Positions 23,510 to 33,285 are shown, counted from the first letter of the stretch. The stretch is 64,000 nt of DNA from an uncultured Mucilaginibacter sp. (GCF_946479965.1 NZ_CAMLHX010000019.1:5999-69998); one strand, 5' to 3'. The notes: generated by a model from the sequence alone, not told the origin. A program made the numbers and translations.

Positions 23510-25966
23510 TCAAACAGCGATCTCTATCTTTTTGAATTTCTTATTGGTTTTAAACTCAAGCACTTTGCTTTCGTTAATAGTGAATTCGGTTATCGGCTTA
23601 TCGTCTGCCATTATTTTAGCAGGCTTAAACGGCAATCCGAATACGTTAAACTGGTAAGTTTCATAACGTGGCGTGTAAAGGCCCTCCATACTTTGCTCAA
23701 TTACAAAATTGACCGTGCTACCATGCACGGCAAATTTCTTTTCGGAGTATATATCTTGTTCGTAAGCAAAGGTTTCACCATAATCTTCAAAGAAGAAAGA
23801 ATTGGTCTCTACGTCGTTAAAATAAACGTTTAAGGTTACCTCTTCAATTTCCTTCTCGCCAACATATTGCATTACAGGGTATTCCGGTAAAACCGCGCCT
23901 GCCTTAACAAATACTGGTATGGTATCTAAAGGTGTATCTACTTCTACTTCGCGTCCGCCTTCAATAAGTTCCTGTGTCCAGAAATTAAACCATTGGCCTT
24001 TATGTAGATATACCTTTCTGCTTTTTTGTCCGGGCTCTAATACCGGGCATATTAATAGCTTATCCCCATATTTAAATTCGTCCTGGCGGTAGTGGTTACT
24101 AAATTCGCCCTGCTCTTGCATAACTATTGGTCGCAGTATAGGGAAACCATAACGGTGATGCTCCCAGAAAGTAGAATAGAAATAAGGCATCAAGCGATAT
24201 CTCAATTCAATAAACTTGCGATTGATAGAAGTGTAGGGCTCACCAAAGCTCCAGGGCTCACGCTCTTTGGTATCGCCCGCAGAGTGTGCACGCATAAACG
24301 GCGCAAATGTTCCGGCTTGTATCCAACGGGTAAACAATTCTCCATCCGGCTCTCCGCTAAACCCGCCAATATCAGTACCGCAAAATGGTATGCCTGATAT
24401 GGATAAACGCTGCAGTTGTATATTGCCTAATTTTAAATGTTCCCATGTGGCCACATTATCACCCGTCCAAACAGACGAGTAGCGTTGCACACCAGAATAA
24501 CCTGCTCTTGTTATGGTAAACGGACGTTTGTTTCTCTGAATATTGCGCAGGCCCTCATACGTTGCGCGCACCATTTGCATACCGTAAACATTATGTGCCT
24601 TACGGTGCGACCCACGGTGCCCATCATATTGATGGCGGACATCATCGGGGAAAGTACCTGTACCAAACACCGCCGGTTCGTTCATATCATTCCAAACGCC
24701 CGCAACTCCTGCTTCAACTAATCCCTTAAATAAACCGCCCCACCATTCGCGCACTTCAGGGTTGGTAAAATCAGGAAACTGGCACCGGCCCGGCCACACA
24801 TGGCCCTCCATAAAGTAATCGTCGCTTCGGCGGCAAAAATAATTTTTCTCTTTTCCCTCTTTAAACACCCAATAATTATCGTCAACGCGTATGCCAGGGT
24901 CAATAATAACAACCGTTTTAAAGCCGTCGTCGCTTAGTTCCTTCACCATCTTTTTCGGATCAGGGAAATACTTTTTGTTCCATGTAAAGCAACGATAGCC
25001 ATCCATGTAATCTATGTCCAGGTAAAGGGCATCGCAAGGTATTTGTTGCTCGCGAAATGTTTTTGCTATTGCTCTAACCTTGGCCTCGGGGTAATAACTC
25101 CAACGGCATTGGTGATAACCAAACGCCCAAAGCGGAGGCATCGGGTGGGTACCTGTAAGCAAATGGTAGTTTTTCACCACGTCCATCATATGCGGACCGT
25201 GGATGTAATAATATCTTAGCTCGCCACCATCAGCCCAAAAACTGGTATGGTCGCCTTGCTCCTTACCAAAATCAAAATGCGATTTATAGGTATTGTCAAA
25301 GAAAATACCATGAGCAATATCTTCATTCACGCTTATGTAAAAAGGTATAGTGCGATAAATCGGATCCTGGTTCCATTGGAATGAATAGGCATCGGTATTC
25401 CAGTTCACGAACCTTTTACCTCGTAGGTTAAGGTCAGTAGCTTTATCACCTAAACCAAAAAAACTCTCCTGTGGCGCACATGTTTTTGTGCAGAACACAT
25501 AATATCCGCCGAAAGAAACATTCTCCTCCCAGTGCATAGATACCGCGTCTGAACTGGTAACATGATGTTCAGCATCAGAAAAGGATATAAAAAAGTCACT
25601 CTTGCGAATATGGCAATTCACCGCATTAGTTGAAACTCGAAATTCTGTTTCATCCTCAGACAGAGCAAACTCAGTAGCGGTCTGTTCAAGCTTTGGCACA
25701 CCGTACGAAAATTCATCTAAAAAAACGCCATGTGGTGCAAGCCTAACGCGAATGATCTGATCTGTAACAACAACTACTTCAACCTTAGCATCGCCGTCTG
25801 TAAAATAGAATTTATTGCCCTGCTGGTCGCCGCTGGTGGGCATGCCCAAATATTTTTTTTGTATTGGCTTTAAACCAATAATCGGATTGTTAATGTGCTT
25901 AAAATCCTCGTCATCAGCTATAACTTTATTTAATTCTATTTCCGGGTCTGTAGTATTTTCTTCCAT
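23510..25966 (-). CDS. GH31 alpha-glucosidase-like glycoside hydrolase
   Basis: An 818-residue cytosolic-looking enzyme (no signal peptide) that should release alpha-linked glucose from oligosaccharides. Signatures are FHQCRWSYYPEAKVRAIAKTFREQQIPCDALYLDIDYM, the nucleophile in GVWNDMNEPAVFG, the acid/base region WTGDNVATWEHL and GTDIGGFSGEPDGELFTRWIQ. The start MEENTTDPEIELNK is preferred; an ATG 23 codons upstream encodes a Cys-rich segment with no match to the family. glgB lies downstream, so a role in intracellular alpha-glucan turnover is reasonable. Confidence 0.93.
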   Translation of the reverse strand: MEENTTDPEIELNKVIADDEDFKHINNPIIGLKPIQKKYLGMPTSGDQQGNKFYFTDGDAKVEVVVVTDQIIRVRLAPHGVFLDEFSYGVPKLEQTATEFALSEDETEFRVSTNAVNCHIRKSDFFISFSDAEHHVTSSDAVSMHWEENVSFGGYYVFCTKTCAPQESFFGLGDKATDLNLRGKRFVNWNTDAYSFQWNQDPIYRTIPFYISVNEDIAHGIFFDNTYKSHFDFGKEQGDHTSFWADGGELRYYYIHGPHMMDVVKNYHLLTGTHPMPPLWAFGYHQCRWSYYPEAKVRAIAKTFREQQIPCDALYLDIDYMDGYRCFTWNKKYFPDPKKMVKELSDDGFKTVVIIDPGIRVDDNYWVFKEGKEKNYFCRRSDDYFMEGHVWPGRCQFPDFTNPEVREWWGGLFKGLVEAGVAGVWNDMNEPAVFGTGTFPDDVRHQYDGHRGSHRKAHNVYGMQMVRATYEGLRNIQRNKRPFTITRAGYSGVQRYSSVWTGDNVATWEHLKLGNIQLQRLSISGIPFCGTDIGGFSGEPDGELFTRWIQAGTFAPFMRAHSAGDTKEREPWSFGEPYTSINRKFIELRYRLMPYFYSTFWEHHRYGFPILRPIVMQEQGEFSNHYRQDEFKYGDKLLICPVLEPGQKSRKVYLHKGQWFNFWTQELIEGGREVEVDTPLDTIPVFVKAGAVLPEYPVMQYVGEKEIEEVTLNVYFNDVETNSFFFEDYGETFAYEQDIYSEKKFAVHGSTVNFVIEQSMEGLYTPRYETYQFNVFGLPFKPAKIMADDKPITEFTINESKVLEFKTNKKFKKIEIAV

Positions 25967-26246
25967 ATAAAAATTAAAAACTGATGCACCTGCCCGCAAA
26001 TAATTACAAAACGGGCAGTAAATAACCTGTTTCAACAGCTAATAAACGATTTTTATCGCAGAATCACCTCATTAAACAACCTAAATATGGAGCTTAAATT
26101 GAAAATTTAGAAAGGTTATAAAAATGAGGCGGTGTTTATGAAAATTTTGCAATTTGAAATAGTTCTCTGTTTTTAATAAACTGTTAAGAAATGCAATTTT
26201 AACGTCGCTACAACGATAAAGAATAATCTTTGACAGGCATTTGCCC

Positions 26247-26254
26247 TATCTTTG
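26247..26254 (+). promoter_or_regulatory. -7 element of the LuxE-like gene
   Basis: TATCTTTG ends 5 bp before the chosen ATG at 26260, predicting a leaderless message. TTTG at 26229-26232 lies upstream but the 14-bp spacing is shorter than usual for a -33 element. Confidence 0.65.
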
Positions 26255-26259
26255 TATTG

Positions 26260-27246
26260 ATGACAAAGCCCAATAAAGAGCAGGTGTTTTCTATAAGCAG
26301 CAAAGATCAGTTTGATGCTGTAGCCTTACAGGTATTTAAATATCAGGCGGGGCACTGTAAAATTTATCGCGATTTTATTAAAGGTTTAATGATCGATGCG
26401 GATCAAATATCAAGCGTTGACCGGATACCATTTTTACCCATTAGCTTTTTTAAAAACCACGCCGTAAAGAGCGACACAACACAGGCGGAAACTATTTTTA
26501 CTAGTTCCGGTACCACGGGGATGATTACCAGTCAGCATTTTGTAACTGATGTAAGTTGGTACGAGGAGAGTTTCAGAAAAGCTTTTGAGTTATTTTATGG
26601 CGATATAAAAAGCTACACTGTACTGGCCCTGCTCCCTTCCTACCTGGAACGTGAAGGCTCTTCACTTATTTATATGGCTGCAGACCTGATTAAACAATCA
26701 GAAAATGCCGACAGTGGCTTTTATTTATATAATCACGAAGAGCTTTACCAGCAGCTTGTTAAGCAAAAAGTTGCTACCAAACCTACGCTATTAATAGGAG
26801 TGACCTTCGCCCTGCTTGATTTTGTGGAACGATATCAAATAGATTTTCCCGAATTGATAGTTATGGAAACGGGCGGTATGAAAGGCCGCCGTAAAGAAAT
26901 GATACGTGAGGAACTGCACAGCATTTTATGCTATGGATTTGGTATTAAATCTATTCACTCAGAATACGGGATGACTGAGTTGCTATCACAAGCGTACTCA
27001 AAAGGCGAAGGCGTGTTTGCATGTCCGCCCTGGATGCGCATACTGATAAGAGATACTAATGATCCGCTTAGCTTAGTTGCTGAAAACAAAACCGGGGGAA
27101 TCAACGTAATTGACCTGGCCAACATCAATTCCTGCTCATTTATTGCTACGCAGGATCTGGGCAAGTTAAGTGGTAACGGTGAATTTGAAGTACTGGGGCG
27201 TTTTGATAACGCCGATATACGGGGCTGCAATTTATTGATAGCGTAA
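26260..27246 (+). CDS. LuxE/PaaK-family acyl-protein synthetase-like protein
   Basis: A 328-residue adenylate-forming enzyme relative. Signatures are IPFLPISFFKNHAV, the Ser/Thr/Gly-rich phosphate loop ETIFTSSGTTGMITSQH near residue 85, the segment VMETGGMKGRRKEM near 210 and HSEYGMTELLSQAYS near 240. LuxE activates fatty acids for transfer; homologs in Bacteroidota often sit in surface-polymer or lipid loci, but no partner is present here. Substrate unknown. The ATG directly after the -7 element is chosen over a TTG 30 bp upstream. Confidence 0.85.
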   Translation: MTKPNKEQVFSISSKDQFDAVALQVFKYQAGHCKIYRDFIKGLMIDADQISSVDRIPFLPISFFKNHAVKSDTTQAETIFTSSGTTGMITSQHFVTDVSWYEESFRKAFELFYGDIKSYTVLALLPSYLEREGSSLIYMAADLIKQSENADSGFYLYNHEELYQQLVKQKVATKPTLLIGVTFALLDFVERYQIDFPELIVMETGGMKGRRKEMIREELHSILCYGFGIKSIHSEYGMTELLSQAYSKGEGVFACPPWMRILIRDTNDPLSLVAENKTGGINVIDLANINSCSFIATQDLGKLSGNGEFEVLGRFDNADIRGCNLLIA

Positions 27247-27274
27247 AACTTAATATATAAACAAGGGAATTTAT

Positions 27275-27282
27275 TATTTTTG
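27275..27282 (+). promoter_or_regulatory. -7 element of the PH-SHOCT gene
   Basis: TATTTTTG, 21 bp before the ATG at 27304; short leader. Confidence 0.55.
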
Positions 27283-27303
27283 CGCACTAAATACAGAAAT
27301 ACT

Positions 27304-27963
27304 ATGATGGAGAAATTTTTGAACGACGAACAGGATCCTAAAGCGGTTGAAAAAGTCTATTTGCGCCTTACCGATCTGTTAACCACCGGCGAAGAGATAA
27401 TTTACATTGCGGTTCAAAAAAAACCACTGGTAAACCTACTGCCTGATTGTATTGCTATAACTAACAAACGCATCTTATTTTTCACCCCTGCTAACCTGGG
27501 TCTGTCTATAAAATTTGTTGATTTTGTTTGGAAAGACATTGTTGATGTACACACCAAAGAGGAAATAATAGGCGCCATATTTAGCGTACGCACAACTAAC
27601 GGCGCCGAAATGGGTGTTGATTACCTGCCTAAAGTACAGGCACGTAAATTATACCAATACGCGCAGGAACGTAAAGAAGCAGAGCGAGAAGCCCGCAGAT
27701 TACGTGATCTGGAACAAAAACGAGCAGAATCCGGCTCAGTGCAGTTTGAAACGCCATCGCAGCCCGTTGCTGCTGCTGTTCATGCCGCTGCGCAAACAGT
27801 TGAACCGGTTACAGCCCCCACCCCCGCTGCGCCCGTTGCTGAGGTTGCTAAACCGGATGAACTAACCGAAAAACTAAAAAAACTGAAAACACTTTTTGAG
27901 AACGGTTTGATCTCGCAGGAAGAATACAACCACAAAAAGCTGGAGTTATTAAGCGACTTTTAA
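27304..27963 (+). CDS. PH-domain protein with C-terminal SHOCT domain
   Basis: A 219-residue cytosolic protein. Residues ~15-110 form a bacterial pleckstrin-homology-like domain (GEEIIYIAVQKKPL...CIAITNKRILFFTPA...DFVWKDIVDVHTKEEI). A basic helical stretch (QYAQERKEAEREARRLRDLEQKRAE) and an Ala/Pro/Val-rich linker (about 150-185) follow. The last 30 residues, LTEKLKKLKTLFENGLISQEEYNHKKLELLSDF, are a SHOCT domain, an oligomerisation module. No enzymatic role is known. A strong terminator follows. Confidence 0.85.
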   Translation: MMEKFLNDEQDPKAVEKVYLRLTDLLTTGEEIIYIAVQKKPLVNLLPDCIAITNKRILFFTPANLGLSIKFVDFVWKDIVDVHTKEEIIGAIFSVRTTNGAEMGVDYLPKVQARKLYQYAQERKEAEREARRLRDLEQKRAESGSVQFETPSQPVAAAVHAAAQTVEPVTAPTPAAPVAEVAKPDELTEKLKKLKTLFENGLISQEEYNHKKLELLSDF

Positions 27964-27977
27964 TTGATTCCTAACAT

Positions 27978-28020
27978 AAAAAGCAAAAGGCCGGAGAATT
28001 CTCCGGCCTTTTGCTTTTTA
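27978..28020. terminator. Bidirectional intrinsic terminator
   Basis: A perfect 42-bp palindrome (27978-28019) with core GGCCGGAGAATTCTCCGGCC and A/T-rich ends, lying between the PH-SHOCT gene and the convergent RES toxin gene. Confidence 0.95.
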
Positions 28021-28040
28021 TAGACTTTTATTTCTTGAGC

Positions 28041-28493
28041 TTATGTTAATAATCGCTCATCAAAACTGAACGGCTTTTTACTTACGATCTTTACCAACTT
28101 TGCTTTTGGATGCAGTGGGTTCATCAGGTAATTGTATTCTTCGTTTACCAACGCTGATGGAACTTTAAGCAATAAATTAGCGGCGTTTTTCAAAAAATCG
28201 TTGCCCGTTTGTTTAAGTATTTGTTTTTCGGGATACTCCTGCCAGTCGGCAGGCAAGGTTGCGGCATCTAATTCCTCAACGTCATCAGGCACTTCTATCG
28301 TCATCATGCAAAAGTCGTCCGGCATATTTGTCGGACTTAAATGCGCCAATGCCTCTAATACCGCCAACGCCCGTGAAGATGCCAGGTATACCATTGCCCT
28401 GCCTTCGCTGTTCCATCTGCCGCCATATAAACGAGCTCCGTTGCCGCTCAAATCATCAGCGTAAACGCAGTTAATTAAACGGTAAAGTATCAT
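28041..28493 (-). CDS. RES-domain toxin
   Basis: A 150-residue RES toxin. The conserved Arg region (YRLINCVYADDLSGNGARLYGGRWNSEG), the Glu helix (SRALAVLEALAHLSP) and the Ser (LKVPSALVNEEYNYLMNP) are all present, giving the R-E-S triad its name. Characterised members are ADP-ribosyltransferase-like enzymes that degrade NAD+ and stop growth. It shares one base with the antitoxin stop codon (TGATG). All key residues are intact, so the toxin is probably active. Confidence 0.93.
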   Translation of the reverse strand: MILYRLINCVYADDLSGNGARLYGGRWNSEGRAMVYLASSRALAVLEALAHLSPTNMPDDFCMMTIEVPDDVEELDAATLPADWQEYPEKQILKQTGNDFLKNAANLLLKVPSALVNEEYNYLMNPLHPKAKLVKIVSKKPFSFDERLLT

Positions 28494-28990
28494 CAGGCAA
28501 AAATACCGTGCTCTATGCGGCCCAGCTCTTTAAAAACCATGTCAAAGCCGATGGAGGTATCTAATAAAGACACAGGTGTTTCACCTTTAAAAACATGCAA
28601 AGGTGATTTCATCCAGGTTTTAAACTTATCTAAGGAGCCGAAGACTTCTTCGCCACGGGTATAAAGGCGCGCTAACTCAACAGCTTTTTCAGCGTATTCA
28701 ACTTTAATAATGGCATCGTCATCATAACGCTGCAAAGTACGCTCAGAAATGTGCATTATATTTGCGAACTCTTGTAGGGTAAGGGATATTTTTTTGGCCA
28801 AGGCCATTAAACCGCTTTTTGGAAGCCCCTGCCTGCTAAGGGTTAACATATCAAAACTACTGGCACCCATAATATTAAAGTGCTTTGCAGCATTACCTAA
28901 TACGGTTGCAAATAAATTAGGCTGCAGGCCATAAGCAAGCATAGGCTCTGCAACTTCACTTTGAGATGGATTATTCTTATAGCTTTTCAT
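28493..28990 (-). CDS. Xre-type antitoxin (MbcA/ParS/Xre, DUF2384)
   Basis: A 165-residue partner of the RES toxin. The N-terminal part has an Xre-like helix-turn-helix (GLMALAKKISLTLQEFANIMHISERTLQRY) and the C-terminal part the DUF2384 domain (VELARLYTRGEEVFGSLDKFKTWMKSP...GFDMVFKELGRIEHGIFA), whose end plugs the toxin active site in known complexes. The ATG at 28990 is chosen; the frame is open further but the -7 element lies there. Antitoxin-first order matches the family. Confidence 0.93.
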   Translation of the reverse strand: MKSYKNNPSQSEVAEPMLAYGLQPNLFATVLGNAAKHFNIMGASSFDMLTLSRQGLPKSGLMALAKKISLTLQEFANIMHISERTLQRYDDDAIIKVEYAEKAVELARLYTRGEEVFGSLDKFKTWMKSPLHVFKGETPVSLLDTSIGFDMVFKELGRIEHGIFA

Positions 28991-29008
28991 ATCTATCAGA
29001 CATTTATC

Positions 29009-29040
29009 CAAAAATACAACCGTTTTGTCGTAAAAACAAA
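29009..29040 (-). promoter_or_regulatory. Promoter of the RES-Xre operon
   Basis: On the minus strand, TATTTTTG (29009-29016) is preceded by TTTG (29037-29040) at a 20-bp spacing, a full -33/-7 match. It sits between the antitoxin ATG and the tyrS stop. Confidence 0.7.
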
Positions 29041-30324
29041 TTATTCTGCAATTATTAAAAAATAATTCTTCTTACCTTTTTGTACAACTAAAAACTTGTT
29101 ATTTATTAGTGCATCAACGTTATAAGTAAATTCCGGCGATGCAATTTTAACCTTGTTAACTGCTGCGCCACCGCCTTGTATCATCTTTTTGGCTTCGCCT
29201 TTTGATGGAAAAACTGCAGTTTGAGCAGCCAGCAAATCAACAGCATTTATACCTTGCAGTACATCGTTTAAAGCAATGGTAAAATTGGGCACTCCTTCAA
29301 ACAACCCTATAACCTCATCATCACTTAACTCGCTCAAAAACTCTATACCGGTATTACCAAACAAAAACTCCGATGATTTTATCGCTTTCTCGTACTCCGC
29401 TTCGCCGTGTACGCGTATAGTTATATCCTTAGCCAGTGCCTTTTGTATAGCACGTAAATGCGGAGCGGCTTCCTGCTCGGCTTCTATTGCTTTTATAGTT
29501 TGCTCATCAAACAAAGTAAATATCCTTATGTAAGCTTTGGCATCCTCATCACTGGTGTTTAGCCAAAACTGGTAGAATTTATATGGCGATGTTTTAGCAG
29601 CATCTAGCCATATATTCCCCCCCTCGCTTTTACCAAATTTGCTTCCGTCTGATTTTTTGATCAGTTGGGTAGTAAGCGCAAAGGCCTCACCCGCGCCTTT
29701 ACGACGCACCAACTCTGTACCGGTAACAATATTTCCCCATTGGTCGCTGCCACCCATTTGCAAGGCGCAGTTCTCGTTCTTCCATAAGTAATAAAAATCG
29801 TAGCCTTGTACTAACTGGTAAGTAAATTCTGTGAACGACATGCCTGTTTCGCCTTCCAAACGTTTCTTTACAGAGTCTTTGGCCATCATATAATTTACGG
29901 TGATGTGCTTGCCAACCTCGCGAATAAAATCCAGAAAGGTAAAGTCTTTAAACCAATCGAAATTGTTAACCATTTGAGCACTATTGGCACCGCTGTTAAA
30001 GTCAAGAAATTTCTCCAACTGCGCTTTTATACCTGCAAGATTCTGTTGCAATACATCCTCTGACAGTAAGTTGCGCTCAGCCGATTTACCTGAAGGATCG
30101 CCAACCATACCGGTAGCGCCGCCAACCAACGCATAAGGCTTGTGCCCCGCGCGTTGAAAATGGATCAGCGTCATTATTTGGGCCAGGCTGCCTACATGCA
30201 AAGAATCAGCAGTAGGATCAAAGCCAATATATCCGGATACCATTCCTTTATTCAGCAATTCTTCAGTTCCGGGCATTATATCATGCAGCATGCCTCGCCA
30301 GCGCAGTTCTTCTACAAAATTCAT
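29041..30324 (-). CDS. tyrS: Tyrosyl-tRNA synthetase
   Basis: Class I aminoacyl-tRNA synthetase, 427 residues. The HIGH-type motif is in [14 protein letters not shown], the tyrosine pocket in QGYDFYYLW...[14 protein letters not shown], and the KMSKS-type loop is [13 protein letters not shown]. The C-terminal S4-like RNA-binding domain ([21 protein letters not shown]) is complete. The antitoxin promoter overlaps its 3' side. Confidence 0.97.
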   Translation of the reverse strand: MNFVEELRWRGMLHDIMPGTEELLNKGMVSGYIGFDPTADSLHVGSLAQIMTLIHFQRAGHKPYALVGGATGMVGDPSGKSAERNLLSEDVLQQNLAGIKAQLEKFLDFNSGANSAQMVNNFDWFKDFTFLDFIREVGKHITVNYMMAKDSVKKRLEGETGMSFTEFTYQLVQGYDFYYLWKNENCALQMGGSDQWGNIVTGTELVRRKGAGEAFALTTQLIKKSDGSKFGKSEGGNIWLDAAKTSPYKFYQFWLNTSDEDAKAYIRIFTLFDEQTIKAIEAEQEAAPHLRAIQKALAKDITIRVHGEAEYEKAIKSSEFLFGNTGIEFLSELSDDEVIGLFEGVPNFTIALNDVLQGINAVDLLAAQTAVFPSKGEAKKMIQGGGAAVNKVKIASPEFTYNVDALINNKFLVVQKGKKNYFLIIAE

Positions 30325-30361
30325 TTTTTATGTTATTTGAACCCAATAGCTATCGGGACGC

Positions 30362-30369
30362 CAAAGATA
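30362..30369 (-). promoter_or_regulatory. -7 element of tyrS
   Basis: Minus-strand TATCTTTG, 37 bp before the tyrS ATG at 30324. Confidence 0.6.
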
Positions 30370-30477
30370 ATAGTTTATATAGAACGAGCGGTAATGAATA
30401 GAATATCCCAACAAAATGCCATCGTGTTGCTATATTTTTTGTAGCTTTAATGCACGTCGTTACCCGAAGCGCTATCT

Positions 30478-31149
30478 ATGAATTTTTTATCTCATTATTA
30501 TTTTGACCGCGATGTTACCGATTGTTATCAGATATTAGGAACAGTACTACCCGATCTGCTTAAAAATGCTGATAAAACAATTGTGCTTCATCCCGAAAAA
30601 CTCCATCACACTAACAGCAAGGTTAACAGCATAATTAAAGGATGGAGCAAACATCTCGAAGTTGACCGGCATTTTCACTCTTCTGAGTTTTTTAAGACAC
30701 ATAGCCACCAGTTAAAAAAAATGCTGCTGCCTGCAATGGAAGGCTCGCCTGTTAAACCCTTTTTTTTGGGCCACATTGCGGTTGAACTTATTTTAGACAG
30801 CCTGCTGATAACTACCGGAAAAATAGAAGTTGACGATTTTTATGATCATCTGCACAGCTGTAAAGACGATATTATACGTGAGTTTTTCGATGCTGCGGAG
30901 TTGGAGGATCCAGATTTTTTCTTCAGGTATTTTGAGAAATTTAAAAAAGACCGTTACCTACATACTTATGCTGATATATCACAGATCGCCTATGCACTCA
31001 GGCGCATTTGTATGCGCATATGGCAGAACCCGTTTACACCCGAACAAGAAAACCAAATGACGGGAATACTTGCCGGTTATAACGACAGGCTCCTGCCTGA
31101 TTACATGCTGATTTTTAACGAAATAGGCGAAAAATTAGCGGCGGAATAA
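30478..31149 (+). CDS. ACP phosphodiesterase-like protein (AcpH family)
   Basis: A 223-residue soluble protein. The N-terminus MNFLSHYYFDRDVTDCYQILGTVLPDLL with conserved His and Asp, and the later segments VDRHFHSSEFF and FFLGHIAVELILDSLL, resemble the HD-type AcpH family that removes the phosphopantetheine arm of acyl carrier protein. Bacteroidota homologs are poorly studied and the activity is not proven. It sits alone between tyrS (divergent) and rpsA. Confidence 0.7.
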   Translation: MNFLSHYYFDRDVTDCYQILGTVLPDLLKNADKTIVLHPEKLHHTNSKVNSIIKGWSKHLEVDRHFHSSEFFKTHSHQLKKMLLPAMEGSPVKPFFLGHIAVELILDSLLITTGKIEVDDFYDHLHSCKDDIIREFFDAAELEDPDFFFRYFEKFKKDRYLHTYADISQIAYALRRICMRIWQNPFTPEQENQMTGILAGYNDRLLPDYMLIFNEIGEKLAAE

Positions 31150-31246
31150 GGTGTCTTTTTACCAACACATTAATAATATTACATAAAAAGGCAGTTACGG
31201 CACAAAAAAGCCTTAAAATCAATCAATAAACCTCAAATTAAATTTT

Positions 31247-31274
31247 TTTGAATAAAATTATAGTCCTACCTTTG
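31247..31274 (+). promoter_or_regulatory. rpsA promoter
   Basis: TTTG (31247-31250) and TACCTTTG (31267-31274) with 16 bp between them, a near-consensus Bacteroidota promoter, giving a leader of about 35 nt. Confidence 0.7.
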
Positions 31275-31278
31275 CAGT

Positions 31279-31302
31279 CCCAATTAAGGTTGGGAAAAGG
31301 AG
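31279..31302 (+). promoter_or_regulatory. rpsA leader hairpin and Shine-Dalgarno-like site
   Basis: A 5-bp hairpin CCCAA-TTAAGG-TTGGG (31279-31294) is followed directly by AAAAGGAG (31295-31302), 12 nt before the ATG. A Shine-Dalgarno site is unusual in this window and its spacing is long; the pair could mediate autogenous control by S1. Confidence 0.5.
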
Positions 31303-31314
31303 ATAAAATATTTA

Positions 31315-33285
31315 ATGGCAAAAAAACAAGAAGCAGAAAAAGAATTAAAAGCTAAAGAGGCAGAGCTGGAGACAGCAACCGCGACAGCAGAAAAAGAGAC
31401 GATTGAATCAGAAGCTGATTCAATATCGATCGAAGACATCAAATCTCAGATCGCTACAGCACCAGACGCAGATTTTGACTGGGATGCTGACGACAAAAAA
31501 TTTGGTAACTACAGCGACAGTGAGCGCGAAAAAATGGAAAAACTTTATGATGGAACTTTTAGCTCTATCACTAAAGGCGAAATTATTACCGGTACTGTTG
31601 TTAATGTTAACAACAAGGATGTAGTATTAAACGTTGGATTTAAATCTGATGGTTTGGTATCTGTTTCTGAATTCCGTGATACACCTGATCTAAAGATCGG
31701 TGATCAAGTTGACGTTTTTGTTGAATCACAAGAAGATGCTAACGGACAGTTAGTTCTTTCTCGTAAACGTGCAAAAACTCAAAAATCATGGGAAAAAATC
31801 AATTCTGCGCTTGATAACGACGAGATCATCACCGGTTTTGTGAAGAGCAGAACAAAAGGTGGTTTGATAGTTGATATAATGGGCGTTGAGGCCTTCTTAC
31901 CAGGCTCTCAGATCGACATTAAGCCTATCCGTGATTACGATGTTTACGTAGGTAAAACTATGGAATTCAAGGTTGTTAAGATCAACCACGAATTTAAAAA
32001 TGTTGTGGTATCGCACAAAGTGCTTATTGAAGACGATCTTGAAAATCAAAAAACCGAGATTGTTGCCAAACTTGAAAAAGGTCAGGTATTGGAAGGTACA
32101 GTTAAAAACATTACAGACTTTGGTGTATTCATCGACTTAGGTGGTGTTGACGGCTTACTGCATATTACAGATATATCTTGGGGCCGCATAGAGCATCCAC
32201 GCGAAATATTGGCATTAGATCAAAAGATCAACGTTGTTGTTCTTGACTTTGATGACGAGAAAAAACGTATCGCTCTTGGTTTAAAACAATTAACCCCACA
32301 CCCTTGGCAGTCGCTTGATGAAACCTTGCAAATAGGTTCTAAAGTTAAAGGCCGCATAGTAACTGTTGCTGATTACGGCGCATTCTTAGAAATTATCCCA
32401 GGTGTTGAAGGTTTGATCCACGTGTCAGAAATGTCATGGTCTCAAAACCTGCGTAACCCTCAGGAATTCCTGAAAGTTGGCGACGAAATTGAAGCACAGG
32501 TATTAACCCTTGATCGCGATGAGCGCAAAATGTCATTAGGCATTAAGCAATTAACTCCTGATCCTTGGCAAAATGCCGGCGAGAAATACGCTATCGGCAC
32601 TCAACACGTTGCTACTGTTAAAAACATGACCAACTTTGGTGTGTTTGTTGAACTGGAAGATGGAATTGACGGCTTGATCCACATCTCTGATCTATCATGG
32701 TCTAAAAAAGTTAACCACCCTAACGAATTCACTAAAGTTGGTGAAAAACTGAATGTGGTTGTTTTAGAGTTGGATATTGATAACCGTAAATTGAGCTTAG
32801 GCCACAAACAGCTTGAAGAAAACCCTTGGGATACTTTTGAAACTATCTTCACTATAGACTCTATACATGAAGGTACAGTATTGAAAGTAACTGATAAAGG
32901 CGCTATTGTTGCTTTACCTTACGGTGTTGAAGGCTTTGTGCCAACCAAACACCTGGTTAAAGAAGACGGCAAGAGCTTAAAAGCTGATGAAGTTGCTGAA
33001 TTTAAAATAATTGAATTTAACAAAGACAGCAAACGTATTGTGATCTCTCACTCACGTATTTGGGAAGAAGCTCGCGCTGAAGCTCGTGTACAAGACTTTG
33101 AGAACCGCAAGAAAGAAGCTAAGTCTGCAAGCAATGCAGTTAAAAAAGTTAAAGATTCAGTTGAAAAATCAACTTTAGGCGACCTTAGCGTTTTAGCACA
33201 GCTAAAAGAGCAAATGGAAGGCGCTGAAACTAAAGCTGCTGCAAAAAAAACAGCCGCTAAAAAATCAGAAGAAGAAGCTAGCTAA
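31315..33285 (+). CDS. rpsA: 30S ribosomal protein S1
   Basis: A 656-residue RNA-binding ribosomal protein. After an acidic N-terminal extension (about 1-75, Glu/Ala/Lys-rich) come six S1 domains, visible as repeated G.V..(I/V).DFG.F(V/I).L blocks, e.g. GTVKNITDFGVFIDLGGVDGLLHITDISW and ATVKNMTNFGVFVELEDGIDGLIHISDLSW, then a Lys/Ala-rich tail. The length is greater than E. coli S1 because of the two tails. Good promoter upstream and terminator downstream, single gene. Confidence 0.96.
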   Translation: MAKKQEAEKELKAKEAELETATATAEKETIESEADSISIEDIKSQIATAPDADFDWDADDKKFGNYSDSEREKMEKLYDGTFSSITKGEIITGTVVNVNNKDVVLNVGFKSDGLVSVSEFRDTPDLKIGDQVDVFVESQEDANGQLVLSRKRAKTQKSWEKINSALDNDEIITGFVKSRTKGGLIVDIMGVEAFLPGSQIDIKPIRDYDVYVGKTMEFKVVKINHEFKNVVVSHKVLIEDDLENQKTEIVAKLEKGQVLEGTVKNITDFGVFIDLGGVDGLLHITDISWGRIEHPREILALDQKINVVVLDFDDEKKRIALGLKQLTPHPWQSLDETLQIGSKVKGRIVTVADYGAFLEIIPGVEGLIHVSEMSWSQNLRNPQEFLKVGDEIEAQVLTLDRDERKMSLGIKQLTPDPWQNAGEKYAIGTQHVATVKNMTNFGVFVELEDGIDGLIHISDLSWSKKVNHPNEFTKVGEKLNVVVLELDIDNRKLSLGHKQLEENPWDTFETIFTIDSIHEGTVLKVTDKGAIVALPYGVEGFVPTKHLVKEDGKSLKADEVAEFKIIEFNKDSKRIVISHSRIWEEARAEARVQDFENRKKEAKSASNAVKKVKDSVEKSTLGDLSVLAQLKEQMEGAETKAAAKKTAAKKSEEEAS

